Notes under the pieces: generated by a model
Database searches by the model: none
What the model was told of the DNA's origin: nothing
Seen by the model: the letters and a program-made list of their open reading frames with translations, nothing else
Assembly (NCBI RefSeq): GCF_016102005.1
Contig: NZ_JACFPL010000003.1
Span: 222,330 to 286,329, forward strand
Reading direction: 5' to 3'
DNA from: Bifidobacterium choladohabitans
GTDB lineage: Bacteria > Actinomycetota > Actinomycetes > Actinomycetales > Bifidobacteriaceae
DNA length: 64,000 bases
Program-made: the position numbers and the translations under genes
In this document: in pieces, positions 17,701 to 26,129 of the stretch
How positions within the stretch are numbered: the stretch's first letter is position 1
Layout of the letters: each line of letters opens with the position of its first letter

Positions 17701-19104
17701 ATGGTCGACCATGTTGATAAGAAAACAAAACTGCTGATTACCGGCACAGCCGGGCTCGCCTTCTGCGGGGTCCTTTTGGAGACCTCGCTCAACGTCACCT
17801 TTCCGGAGATGACCCGGTACTTCAAAACCGGGCTGGGCACGGTCCAATGGCTGACCACCGGCTATCTGCTCGTGGTGGCCTTGACGGTTCTGGCGGCCGC
17901 CTGGCTGGAACATTCATTCACTACCCGCGCATTGATTCTGACCAGCGTGGGAATATTCCTGGGCAGCGATCTGATGTGCATTCTCGCCCCATGCTTTCCC
18001 GTTCTTATGGCGGGGCGCCTCCTGCAGGGCATCAGCACCGGTATCGCTCTTCCCTTGGTCTTTTCCCTGATTATGAAAAAGGTTCCTCTGCACATCCAGG
18101 GCCGCTACGTGGGCAGCGCCGGCATGGCGGTGGCCCTAGCGCCCTCCCTGGGCCCGACCTTCGGCGGAGCCGTTATCCAAGCCTCTTCCTGGCGGGCCAT
18201 CTTCCTGATCGTGCTGCCCATCGAGCTGGTCTTCGGGCTCATCGCCCTCATCTCGGTTGACAGGGAGAGCGCCCACGTCGGTCCCTTCGCCTGGCTCCAG
18301 TTCCTTCTTCTGGGTATTTTCCTGACCGGTCTGACCATGGGTCTGAGCACCTTGGATGTGCATGGTCCTATAACCTGGCTCTCCTTGTTTATCGGGGCCC
18401 TGGCCCTTGTTGCAGGGGTCTGGGCTCTTGCCCACCAGAGCACCAGGCTGATCGACATCGCGGTCTTTCGGAACCGTACCTTCACCCTGGCCCTGATCCT
18501 CTACTTCCTGGTCCAGTTCGTTCAGATCGGCCTGACATTCATCCTGCCCAACATGGCCCAGTCCGTACTGGGAGAGACCTCCACCGTGGCTGGCCTGCTT
18601 CTGTTGCCGGGGAGCCTGCTCTCGGCCCTCTGCCAGCCCATAACAGGAGGCTATTTGGACGGCCATGGCCTGCGGGGACTGCTCGCGGTGGGAAGCACTG
18701 CTTTCTTCCTCTCGGCCTTGGGCTTCCTGGTCCTCAGCCGGCACTTGACCGTTCCGCTGATGGTCCTTCTCTACGCCTGCTACATGGTCGGTCAGGCTTG
18801 CGTCTTCAACAACCTGCTTACGGTCGGACTGCAGCATATCCCAGCCAAACTGGTGCCTGACGGCAATGCCCTCTTCAACACCCTTCAGCAGTATTCCGGC
18901 GCCGCCTCGACCGGGGTCCTGGCTGCCATCATCACGGGCATGCCCAAGGCCCGGGGGATCCATGTCGGCGCTCAGGCTTTCCAGTTCGGAGCAGTCTGGG
19001 CCTTCGTCTTCGTCTTTCTGATCGTCCTGGGCATCCTCCTGGTGGCCTGGTTCCTGGAGCGCAGCCTGGCCCGTCAGGATAAGGGCGAGGTTCAGGTTGT
19101 ATGA
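17701..19104 (+). CDS. MFS transporter, DHA2 (EmrB/QacA-like) drug exporter family
   Basis: Multidrug-exporter-like protein of about 467 residues with around 14 membrane segments. It shows the DHA2 features LNVTFPEMTRYF in the first loop, WLTTGYLL in helix 2, and GRLLQGISTGIALPLVF in helix 4 (motif C region is G-rich in helix 5). Energy would come from the proton gradient; the substrate cannot be told. GAGGAG at 17685-17690 supports the ATG at 17701 rather than an upstream GTG at 17683. No TetR- or MarR-type regulator is adjacent. Confidence 0.87.
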   Translation: MVDHVDKKTKLLITGTAGLAFCGVLLETSLNVTFPEMTRYFKTGLGTVQWLTTGYLLVVALTVLAAAWLEHSFTTRALILTSVGIFLGSDLMCILAPCFPVLMAGRLLQGISTGIALPLVFSLIMKKVPLHIQGRYVGSAGMAVALAPSLGPTFGGAVIQASSWRAIFLIVLPIELVFGLIALISVDRESAHVGPFAWLQFLLLGIFLTGLTMGLSTLDVHGPITWLSLFIGALALVAGVWALAHQSTRLIDIAVFRNRTFTLALILYFLVQFVQIGLTFILPNMAQSVLGETSTVAGLLLLPGSLLSALCQPITGGYLDGHGLRGLLAVGSTAFFLSALGFLVLSRHLTVPLMVLLYACYMVGQACVFNNLLTVGLQHIPAKLVPDGNALFNTLQQYSGAASTGVLAAIITGMPKARGIHVGAQAFQFGAVWAFVFVFLIVLGILLVAWFLERSLARQDKGEVQVV

Positions 19105-19110
19105 CCTCTG

Positions 19111-19129
19111 ATTGCTTCCGAAAGGCAAT
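19111..19129. terminator. Possible short bidirectional hairpin between converging genes
   Basis: ATTGC and GCAAT arms (19111-19115, 19125-19129), extended by two weaker pairs, lie in the 29-base gap between the MFS and YdcF-family genes. The T tail is weak. Confidence 0.3.
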
Positions 19130-19133
19130 GGTT

Positions 19134-20150
19134 TCAATTCAGCAATGAGATGCCGACCCAGACGGCCCAGCCTATTGCAAGGACCAGGTAGGGCCACCAG
19201 TGCATGCGGGTGATGGCCACGAACTCCCGAATGAAGGCAGTCGGCCAGTAGTAGCCCTTGGTGTGTGAGCCGATTCCGTCGGCATTCAGCCCGACCTTGC
19301 TGGCATATTCGCTGGCTCGGAAGACGTGGTAGTCACTGGTGACCAGGGCCACCCGGTAATGCTCTGGCCCGGTGCCCATCTCGTAGCGGTCATCCAGTAT
19401 CTGCTTGGAGTAGCGCAGGTTCTCCAGGGTCGTGGTCGACCGGTCCTCCATGATGATGGCCTCGGCCGGCACCCCACAGGAGTTGCGCAGATACTGAGCC
19501 ATGGCCCTGGCCTCGCTGATGGCCTCGTCCGGGCCCTGTCCGCCTGAGACCACGAAGCGCCCGTTTCGTCCCTGCCGCTTCCAGAGGTCTACGGCCTTGT
19601 CCAACCGTCCCCGGAGCAGGGGTGTGGGCTCTTCGCCGCGCAGACCGGCTCCATGGATGATGATGTAGTCGTAGCGACGCTTGCGGGGCAGCATCCTGTA
19701 AAAGTTGGAATAGAGCAGCAGGGCCAGGAAGGAGAAGAAGAACCAGGTGGCTTCCAGGTCGATCAGCCCGGCCAGTTTCTGCAGCCATGAGGGAGCGCCG
19801 AATCCAGCCAGGAGGGGCGAAAGAATCATGTAGGCCACCACGGCCAGCGCCAGCAGTCCGGGCAGCAGAGTGGTCAGGGAGACCCCCTCGTGCCGGATGA
19901 CGATGACCGTGTTGGCCAGCAGGAAGCAGATCACCAGCAGGGGGGAGAGGATGAGCAGGATGACCAGAGGCAGGATCAGCCAGCGCATCCCGAACTGCAG
20001 AAGAAGCGCTCCCCCCAGGGTCAGCAGGAGGAGCAGGAGCCAGATGGCATTGCGGAACTGCCGTGGCTCCTTGTGCAGGTCCCAGAGGAAGAGCAGGCCG
20101 AAGATGATGGCGGGTGCATAGAGCAGGAGGAGTTGCAGGTGGTTGGACAT
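19134..20150 (-). CDS. YdcF family (DUF218) membrane protein
   Basis: Protein of 338 residues. Five or so N-terminal membrane segments (residues 5-165) are followed by a DUF218 domain: YIIIHGAGLRGEEPTPLLRGRLDKAV near 178, FVVSGGQGPDEAISEARAMAQYL near 218, ERSTTTLENLRYSK-like segment, and VTSDYHVFRA near 287. A last hydrophobic helix ends the protein. Family members such as ElyC and SanA act in envelope integrity, and some are proposed to handle lipid-linked intermediates; the chemistry is not established. AAAGGGG precedes the ATG. The gene is divergent from lutABC. Confidence 0.87.
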   Translation of the reverse strand: MSNHLQLLLLYAPAIIFGLLFLWDLHKEPRQFRNAIWLLLLLLTLGGALLLQFGMRWLILPLVILLILSPLLVICFLLANTVIVIRHEGVSLTTLLPGLLALAVVAYMILSPLLAGFGAPSWLQKLAGLIDLEATWFFFSFLALLLYSNFYRMLPRKRRYDYIIIHGAGLRGEEPTPLLRGRLDKAVDLWKRQGRNGRFVVSGGQGPDEAISEARAMAQYLRNSCGVPAEAIIMEDRSTTTLENLRYSKQILDDRYEMGTGPEHYRVALVTSDYHVFRASEYASKVGLNADGIGSHTKGYYWPTAFIREFVAITRMHWWPYLVLAIGWAVWVGISLLN

Positions 20151-20508
20151 GCGCTGATTGCCCCTTTCACGAGAATGGCCGCGCAGGGTCTGACTCCACT
20201 GTAGCGAACCGGCCAGTCACCTCCCATCCTTGACATGCCAAAGGTTCCCAGACCGCCGTGGTAACATATATGTGGTAAATCTCACACGTTCAAAAGCTGA
20301 GGGTGGGCGATTCCCGACGGTGCGAATTCCAGGTCGAGACCATGATAATGATGGGTCCTTTCGGGATTGCACATCGGTGTCCGCATAGGCGTGGTCGGTC
20401 GCAAGGCAGCGATGTGTTGGAAGGATTAGGGGTTCAAGTGATGTTGGGTTTCTCCACGATCCGGGGATGGTTCGGACCTGGCGTGCAAGGTTGTAGAGAG
20501 GTGCGGTA
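20151..20508. promoter_or_regulatory. Divergent regulatory region upstream of lutABC
   Basis: About 358 bases with no gene. A 14-base-period direct repeat TGGTAA (20259-20264 and 20273-20278) flanks the palindrome CATATATG, plausible for a regulator site or -10 region. A TTGACA at 20230-20235 has no well-spaced partner. The next 220 bases, likely the lut leader, hold GC-rich inverted repeats (GGG...CCC near 20303-20315) vaguely like part of an FMN riboswitch, but most conserved pieces are absent. Confidence 0.35.
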
Positions 20509-21327
20509 ATGAAAGTAGTGATATTCTCCACCTGCGTGGTGGACCTCATGTTTCCGAACGTGGGGAAGGCCATGGTGGAGGTACTGGAGCGGTTCGGCTG
20601 CGACACCTATCTTCCCAAGGAGCAGATTTGCTGCGCCCAACCCACCTTCAACAGCGGGTATGTCAAGGAGAGCATGCAGGTCATGCGCAACGAGGTCGAT
20701 GCTCTGCTGAGCGTGGATGCCGACTACATCGTGGGTCCGGCGGGCTCCTGCGTGAACATGCTCAAGGAGCTGCCCTTCCATCTGAAGAACGACCCGGTCT
20801 ATGCGGCCAAGGCCCAGACCATGGCTGACAAGACCTATGAGTTCTCGCAGTTCCTCTATAGGGTGCTGGGTGTGCTGGACGCGGGTGCCGAGCTCGATGC
20901 CGTGGCCACCTACCACCGCTCCTGCCACATGACCCGGTTGCTGGGGGAGCGGACCAGCCCCTTCGTCCTGCTGGACCATGTCAAGGGACTGACCATGGTC
21001 CCCCTGCCCCACATCGAGAACTGCTGCGGGTTCGGCGGCATGTTCTCCATGAAGGAGCCTGAGATCTCCAAGCAGATGGTCGATGAGAAGGTAAACGACG
21101 TGCTCAGCACCAAGGCCAGCGTCCTCATCTCCTGCGATCCGGGCTGCCTGATGAACATCGGCGGCCGCTTCAACCGGCGCGGTGAGAAGATCACCATCAT
21201 GCACCTGGCTGAGGTGCTCAATCACAAGGTGGACATGAGCCGCGTCAAGTATGTGGAAGGCCGCTCTGCCGGCGATGGGGCCGTGGGCTCGGTCAGGGCT
21301 GCCAAGGAAGAGGGGGCTCTGGTATGA
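20509..21327 (+). CDS. lutA: Lactate utilization protein A, Fe-S oxidoreductase subunit
   Basis: LutA of 272 residues, part of the LutABC complex that oxidises L-lactate to pyruvate. Two cysteine-rich (CCG-type) domains are present: the first around EQICCAQPTFNSGY and GPAGSCVNM, the second around YHRSCHMTR and NCCGFGGMFS. A further cysteine pair in SCDPGCLMN completes the second set. GAGAGGTG precedes the ATG. The stop overlaps the lutB start as ATGA, implying coupled translation. Confidence 0.93.
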   Translation: MKVVIFSTCVVDLMFPNVGKAMVEVLERFGCDTYLPKEQICCAQPTFNSGYVKESMQVMRNEVDALLSVDADYIVGPAGSCVNMLKELPFHLKNDPVYAAKAQTMADKTYEFSQFLYRVLGVLDAGAELDAVATYHRSCHMTRLLGERTSPFVLLDHVKGLTMVPLPHIENCCGFGGMFSMKEPEISKQMVDEKVNDVLSTKASVLISCDPGCLMNIGGRFNRRGEKITIMHLAEVLNHKVDMSRVKYVEGRSAGDGAVGSVRAAKEEGALV

Positions 21328-22829
21328 GCAGCATGGTCAATGGCAAGAAGGCCGCGCAATATCTGCGGACCAGCAAGGCTCCCTTCCTGACCAGGGTCAA
21401 GGAGTCCGAGCAGGACAAATTCGCCCAGCAGGCGGTGGCCAAGGCCCAGGACGCCCAGTGGGTCAAGCGGGAGGCCGCCCGTCAGGAACTGGGTAACTGG
21501 GAACAGTGGCGCGACCTGGGCGAGCAGATTCGCCAGCACGTCATCCGCTACCTGCCTGACTATCTGGAGGAGTTCTCCGACAACGTGGAGAAGCGCGGCG
21601 GTCATGTCTTCTTCGCTCAGACCGACGATGAGGCTGCCCAGTACATCAAGCAGATTGCCATCGAAAAGAAGGCCAAGCACGTCGTCAAGAGCAAGTCCAT
21701 GGTGACCAGTGAGATCAACCTGGACCCCACGCTGATGACTGTGCCCGGCCTGGAGGTGCTGGAGACCGACCTGGCCGAGTTCATCCTGGAGGAGGACGAC
21801 TGGGACCAGCCCACGCATCTGGTCTTCCCCGCCCTGCACAAGAACCGCGAGCAGGTTCGGCAGGTTTTCGAAAAGAAGCTGGGCTACAAGGGTGACAACG
21901 ACCCCCAGCACATGGCTCGGTTCTCGCGCAAGGTTCTGCGCAAGCACTTCCTTGAGGCGGACATGGGCATCACCGGCTGCAACTTCGCCGTGGCCGACAC
22001 GGGCATGATCAACCTGGTGACCAACGAGGGCAACGCCGACCTGGCCATGTGCATCCCCAAGACCCAGGTGGTGGTCATGGGCATGGAGCGTCTGGTGCCG
22101 ACCATGAAGGAGGCCGAGACCATGGACAACATGCTGGCCCGGTCCGCTGTCGGCCAGAAGCTGACCTCCTACCTGACCTACACTGCGCCACGCACAGACC
22201 AGGAGTCGGATGGACCGGACGATGTCTATGTGGTCATTCTGGACAACGGCCGTTCAAACGCGCTGGGAACGGTTTTTGAGCCCATCCTCCAGTGCATCCG
22301 CTGCGCCTCCTGCCTGAACGTCTGCCCCATCTACCGGCACATCGGCGGCCACGGCTATGGATCCATCTATCCGGGCCCTGTGGGCTCGGTGCTCTCGCCG
22401 GTGTTGGACGGGGGTTACGACGACTTCGGGGACCTGCCCTACGCCTGCAGCCTGTGTGCGGCATGCACGGCCACCTGTCCGGTCAAGATTCCCCTGCATC
22501 AGCTCATGATCGAGCACCGGCGGATCATGATGGATGACCAGTCCCAAGCCAATCTGATCGACGACACGGTCATGAGGGTCATGGGTCTGGGAACCGGCCA
22601 CTCCTCGCTCTTCCGCACTGCCCTGGGTGTGGATCACGCCATGCTGACCCCCATATCCAAGCAGCAGCCGGAGACGGCCAAGAACCTCTTCGCCAGTGAT
22701 CGGCATGTGGAATGGATGCCCTTCGTCTTCGGCGGATGGACCAAGGTACGTGATCTGCCGGATCCGCCCAAGCACGGGGAGAACTTCCGCAGTTGGTTCG
22801 CTCATCACAAGAAGGAGCAGCAGGCATGA
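21324..22829 (+). CDS. lutB: Lactate utilization protein B, iron-sulfur subunit
   Basis: LutB of 501 residues. The N-terminal LUD domain (about residues 60-300) is followed by two ferredoxin-type 4Fe-4S motifs: CIRCASCLNVCP near residue 325 and CSLCAACTATCPVKIP near residue 375. The C-terminal segment after residue 400 is typical of the family. The protein would pass electrons from lactate to an acceptor; in Bacillus the complex supports aerobic growth on lactate. It sits between lutA and lutC with 4-base overlaps on both sides. Confidence 0.93.
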   Translation: MSSMVNGKKAAQYLRTSKAPFLTRVKESEQDKFAQQAVAKAQDAQWVKREAARQELGNWEQWRDLGEQIRQHVIRYLPDYLEEFSDNVEKRGGHVFFAQTDDEAAQYIKQIAIEKKAKHVVKSKSMVTSEINLDPTLMTVPGLEVLETDLAEFILEEDDWDQPTHLVFPALHKNREQVRQVFEKKLGYKGDNDPQHMARFSRKVLRKHFLEADMGITGCNFAVADTGMINLVTNEGNADLAMCIPKTQVVVMGMERLVPTMKEAETMDNMLARSAVGQKLTSYLTYTAPRTDQESDGPDDVYVVILDNGRSNALGTVFEPILQCIRCASCLNVCPIYRHIGGHGYGSIYPGPVGSVLSPVLDGGYDDFGDLPYACSLCAACTATCPVKIPLHQLMIEHRRIMMDDQSQANLIDDTVMRVMGLGTGHSSLFRTALGVDHAMLTPISKQQPETAKNLFASDRHVEWMPFVFGGWTKVRDLPDPPKHGENFRSWFAHHKKEQQA

Positions 22830-23530
22830 CCGATCGTGAGGTATTCCTGGACTATCTGGCCAAGAAGAGCGGTCGGCCCCGCCACCAGCTCAAGGATCAT
22901 CCTCTGGTGCCGGTCAACGATCTGCCGGAGACCACCCTGTCGGGTCATACCCAGGACGAGCTGCTGGAGATCGCCCGGAAGAGCAGCGAGGCCGTCCATG
23001 TGGACTTCCGCACCTGCACCAAGGCTGGTCTGCCCACCGCCTTGGATGAGTTCATCGACTCGCGCAAGGACGACAGCGACCACGTGATGCTGCCCACCTC
23101 CGACCTGTTTGCGGACTTCGGTCTTGAGGAGTGGAGGGACGGCCTGAACCCGCCCGCCACTTTCTGGAAGCCGGGGGCCAGTCGCGAGGAGAACATCAGG
23201 ACCGCCGACGAGTCCGGAACGGCCATCGCCTTTGCGGACTTCCTGCTGGCCGAGTCCGGCACCATCACCGTGGCTACCACCCCGGGTCAGGGCCGTGCCT
23301 TCCACTTCCTGCCGGTGCACTACCTGAGCATCATCCGCAAGTCCAAGATCCTGCCCCGAACCCGGCAGGCCATGGACTACTACGACCCGGCTCTGGTCTC
23401 AGGCGAGCTCAAGACCTCCAACATCAACTTCATCACCGGCCCCTCCAACACGGGCGACATCGAGATGGTGATTGTGGTGGGCGTGCATGGCCCCCTGGAT
23501 ATGACATATCTTGTGGTCGAAGACATGTAG
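22826..23530 (+). CDS. lutC: Lactate utilization protein C
   Basis: LUD-domain protein of 234 residues, third subunit of the lactate oxidation system. Characteristic pieces: DESGTAIAFADFLLAESGTI and the C-terminal ITGPSNTGDIEM and GVHGPLDM. The ATG at 22826 overlaps the lutB stop; a TTG at 22793 is in frame but lies inside lutB. No lactate permease or GntR regulator gene accompanies the operon in this window. Confidence 0.92.
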   Translation: MTDREVFLDYLAKKSGRPRHQLKDHPLVPVNDLPETTLSGHTQDELLEIARKSSEAVHVDFRTCTKAGLPTALDEFIDSRKDDSDHVMLPTSDLFADFGLEEWRDGLNPPATFWKPGASREENIRTADESGTAIAFADFLLAESGTITVATTPGQGRAFHFLPVHYLSIIRKSKILPRTRQAMDYYDPALVSGELKTSNINFITGPSNTGDIEMVIVVGVHGPLDMTYLVVEDM

Positions 23531-23572
23531 CTCAATAAGATTTCCTGCTTAGGCAGGGCGCATTTCCCGTAA

Positions 23573-23612
23573 GTGGGGAGTCAGTGTCCTTTCCGAGCCG
23601 CTGACTCCCCAC
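23573..23612. terminator. Strong hairpin between lutC and rimM
   Basis: Perfect 12-base stem (23573-23584 pairs with 23601-23612) around a 16-base loop, between converging genes. Neither side has a long T run, so it may end transcripts in both directions inefficiently or protect 3' ends. Confidence 0.55.
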
Positions 23613-23636
23613 ATACGGTTGTGCTAAAAGATAGGT

Positions 23637-24242
23637 TCAGCCCAGTCCGGGCAGGAGTCCTCCAGGTGGATCAATGGCCACGTACCCCTTTTCAATATCA
23701 ACCTGGGGCACCAGGGCTTCGACGAAGGGTATCAGCCCTTCCGCTTCCTCTTCGCCTTCTTCGGCGGCCATGCGAATCTGCAGCTGCTGCTGGGCTACAC
23801 CGTCCAGCACGTCGCTGACTTGGCCGACCACTCGTCCGGATGGTTCACCCAGAGAGTTGCCCGGGGCCATGCGAACCTCGAGCCCGATCAGATCCTCGGG
23901 ATACCAGGCATCCTCCTGTGCCAGCTCCTCGGCTGGATCAGCCCGGACATACAGTTCGATGCCGTTCAGCGCTTCGGATGCGTTCCTGTCTTCCACCCCT
24001 TTGAAGAGGACGATCCAACGCTGCTTGAAGCGGCGGGATGAGACCACCGTGAAAACCTGCCCGTCCTTGGTCTGCAACTGGGTGTCGGGGGCGAAGCGCC
24101 GCTCGGGCTCATCGGTGTAGGCATACACGTTGACCTCGCCCTTGAGTCCCTGGGCGCGGCCGATACGGCAGACCCTCAGCAACCTTTGCTGCTGAGGGTC
24201 CGGACCCTGCGGGTCGTGATTGGTGGACCGGCTGGGGCTCAC
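23637..24242 (-). CDS. rimM: Ribosome maturation factor RimM
   Basis: 16S rRNA processing protein of 201 residues that helps mature the 30S head with S19. The N-terminal RimM domain starts LLRVCRIGRAQGLKGEVNVYAYTD, and a PRC-barrel follows (YPEDLIGLEV through IPFVEALVPQVDIEKGYVAIDPP). The start is a GTG at 24242 that overlaps the stop of the KH-protein gene (GTGA). A polar run SPSRSTNHDPQGPDPQQQ precedes the domain. It is the last gene of the rpsP-KH-rimM unit. Confidence 0.93.
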   Translation of the reverse strand: MSPSRSTNHDPQGPDPQQQRLLRVCRIGRAQGLKGEVNVYAYTDEPERRFAPDTQLQTKDGQVFTVVSSRRFKQRWIVLFKGVEDRNASEALNGIELYVRADPAEELAQEDAWYPEDLIGLEVRMAPGNSLGEPSGRVVGQVSDVLDGVAQQQLQIRMAAEEGEEEAEGLIPFVEALVPQVDIEKGYVAIDPPGGLLPGLG

Positions 24243-24472
24243 CGGCGCACGTCCATGATGTCGACGCGCACCTTGTGGTCGGCCAGCGCCTGGATCACGG
24301 TGCGGATGGCGTTGGCGGTCCTGCCGCCCCTGCCGATCACGCGGCCGATGTCCTCGGGGTTGACCCGCACCCGCAACAGCTCTCCGCGAGAGTTCTCGTG
24401 GGACTTGACCGACACGTCATCGGGAAAGTCCACGATGTTCCTGATCAGGTGCTCAACGGCCTGTGCAAGCAT
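24239..24472 (-). CDS. khpA: KH-domain RNA-binding protein (KhpA/YlqC family)
   Basis: Small protein of about 77 residues, mostly one KH domain. The GXXG loop is GRGG in IGRVIGRGGRTANAIRTV. In Gram-positives KhpA pairs with KhpB (Jag) and affects cell length and RNA binding. ATG at 24472 is preceded by GGAAGGA at normal distance; a TTG at 24490 is in frame but overlaps that ribosome site. The position between rpsP and rimM is the conserved actinobacterial order. Confidence 0.9.
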   Translation of the reverse strand: MLAQAVEHLIRNIVDFPDDVSVKSHENSRGELLRVRVNPEDIGRVIGRGGRTANAIRTVIQALADHKVRVDIMDVRR

Positions 24473-24507
24473 GATAGCCGGTCCTTCCAATCCTTGGTGA
24501 ATGTGCC

Positions 24508-24966
24508 TTACTCAGCAGCCTGCTCGGCCTGGGCGGCATCCGCCGACTCATCGGCCTTGGGGGCTTCCTTCTCCGCCTCAGCCTTGGCCTTGGCGTCAGC
24601 CTCGGACTTGGCGGCCTTGAGCTTCTGGGCTTCGTTCTGTGCCTGCTCGATGCGGGCCTGTGCATCGACCTCGGCCTGCGGCACCTTAAGGGTGCCTTCC
24701 TTGCCGGGCAGATCCTTGAACTTCTGCCAGTCGCCGGTGATCTTCAGAAGATTGAAGACAGGGTCGCTGGGCTGAGCGCCCACACCCAGCCAGTACTGGG
24801 CGCGCTCGGAGTCGATCTTGATTGAAGAGGGCTGGGTGTTGGGATCGTAGGTGCCGATCTCCTCGATGACCTTGCCATCGCGCTTCTTGCGGGAATCGAC
24901 CACGACCACGCGGTAGAAGGGGTAGAACTTCTTGCCCATTCTCTTCAGACGAATTCTGGTTGCCAA
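24508..24966 (-). CDS. rpsP: 30S ribosomal protein S16
   Basis: S16 of 152 residues with the typical start [21 protein letters not shown]. Residues 1-85 are the conserved domain. After residue 95 comes a long lysine/alanine/glutamate-rich, probably helical tail, an actinobacterial feature that is long here. The start is a TTG at 24966, chosen because AAGGAGA sits 7-8 bases upstream and because it removes a 45-residue N-terminal run unlike any S16. It heads the rpsP-khpA-rimM unit. Confidence 0.93.
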   Translation of the reverse strand: MATRIRLKRMGKKFYPFYRVVVVDSRKKRDGKVIEEIGTYDPNTQPSSIKIDSERAQYWLGVGAQPSDPVFNLLKITGDWQKFKDLPGKEGTLKVPQAEVDAQARIEQAQNEAQKLKAAKSEADAKAKAEAEKEAPKADESADAAQAEQAAE

Positions 24967-25137
24967 AACGGCTCTCCTTGGTACTTGGTGTGCCCGGCGG
25001 CGTCTCCATGTGGGGCATGGTGGCGCTCCTGGCGTGTTCCTCACGACCGTCGGAATGAGAGGGCTCCTCCGGACATGAATAACAGCAAAAGTATACCTCA
25101 ACCGGGGGATATGGCGGGTGGTGAACCTGTATGGTGC

Positions 25138-26100
25138 TCAGAGCCGACGCGGCAGAGTCAGCCGGGCCACCAGAGCCCGGTGGTCGCTGCCAGGAATCCG
25201 GAGGGCATGCATGGACTGCGGGACCAGGCCACCGTCCGTAAGAATATGGTCGATTTCAATTAACGGGGGCAGCGCGCTTACGGAGGGGAAGGTCGGATGG
25301 CTGCCGGCTTTCAGATGCAAAGAAGCGTCATGCAGCCCGGATTTGGCCAGCATGGCCCGGAAGGTCGGATGTTGCAGGGTGGCGTTGCAATCGCCCATGA
25401 CGATGGTGGGCACGGGCGGATGGGTCAGCCTGGCCAGGGCGGCGATGCCCATGCCCCACTGTCTGGCGCCTCGTTGGGGTGATTTGGGATGGACGCTGGC
25501 CACTCGGATCGGTCCAGAGCTGGTCTTGAGCTCGACCAGGGGGACTGCAGCCGCCGGAAGGACCAGGGCCGATGGCGAGGCTTTGACGGGTTGCTTGGCC
25601 GAGAAAATAACGTTGTGGCCGCCGTTGTCGTCAGGGCTCGCAACCCCCTGCGTCAGATAGGGCAGGAGCTGATTCAGGCCCGCAGCCTGAAGCGATTCCA
25701 GCAGCTTCCCCTTTACCTCCTGCAGGGCCAGCACTTCTACCCCATAGGCGCGCACGCAACGCACGACCTCTTCAGGATCGGCCCGGCCGAAGCGGCAGTT
25801 CAGAGTCATGACGCTCAGTCCATGGTCGGATGATGAATGGCTGGTCCGGTCTGCTGGAGGCAGCCGGTAGCGTAGGCGCTGGCAGCTGACCAGAGTGAGT
25901 TCTATCAGTGCCAGCAGGCATTGGGGCCAGGCGCGCGCGAAGACCGTCCACAAGAGTATGACCAACAGGGGAGCGGTCAGCAGGTCGATCAGGGCGATCA
26001 GCTCCACCAGGGGGCGGTGCCGGTCAGCTCCGGCTGGCAGGAAGCGCAGGGCCATCCACAAGGCGATGAGCCCGAGGAGAATCCAGAGAAGGGTGTTCAC
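25138..26100 (-). CDS. Membrane-anchored endonuclease/exonuclease/phosphatase family protein
   Basis: Protein of 320 residues. Two or three N-terminal hydrophobic segments (residues 3-18 and 32-75) are followed by an EEP-fold domain from about residue 95. Metal and catalytic motifs: TLNCRFG, VLALQEVKG (metal-binding Glu), MGDCNATLQHP (Asp/Asn) and the C-terminal SDHRALVA (Asp-His). The fold covers DNases, sphingomyelinases and phosphoinositide phosphatases; the topology suggests a catalytic domain outside the membrane, but the substrate is unknown. The start appears to be GTG at 26100 after an AGGAGA. It is downstream of ffh with a 29-base gap. Confidence 0.82.
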   Translation of the reverse strand: MNTLLWILLGLIALWMALRFLPAGADRHRPLVELIALIDLLTAPLLVILLWTVFARAWPQCLLALIELTLVSCQRLRYRLPPADRTSHSSSDHGLSVMTLNCRFGRADPEEVVRCVRAYGVEVLALQEVKGKLLESLQAAGLNQLLPYLTQGVASPDDNGGHNVIFSAKQPVKASPSALVLPAAAVPLVELKTSSGPIRVASVHPKSPQRGARQWGMGIAALARLTHPPVPTIVMGDCNATLQHPTFRAMLAKSGLHDASLHLKAGSHPTFPSVSALPPLIEIDHILTDGGLVPQSMHALRIPGSDHRALVARLTLPRRL

Positions 26101-26129
26101 GTGGCATTGTCTCCTGCAGGAGTGAGGGG

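Noticed and set aside
20290..20360. FMN-riboswitch-like segment before lutA
   Set aside because: Only a short GGG...CCC hairpin with GATTCCCGAC resembles the family; the other conserved helices and loops were not found by eye, so it is not called.
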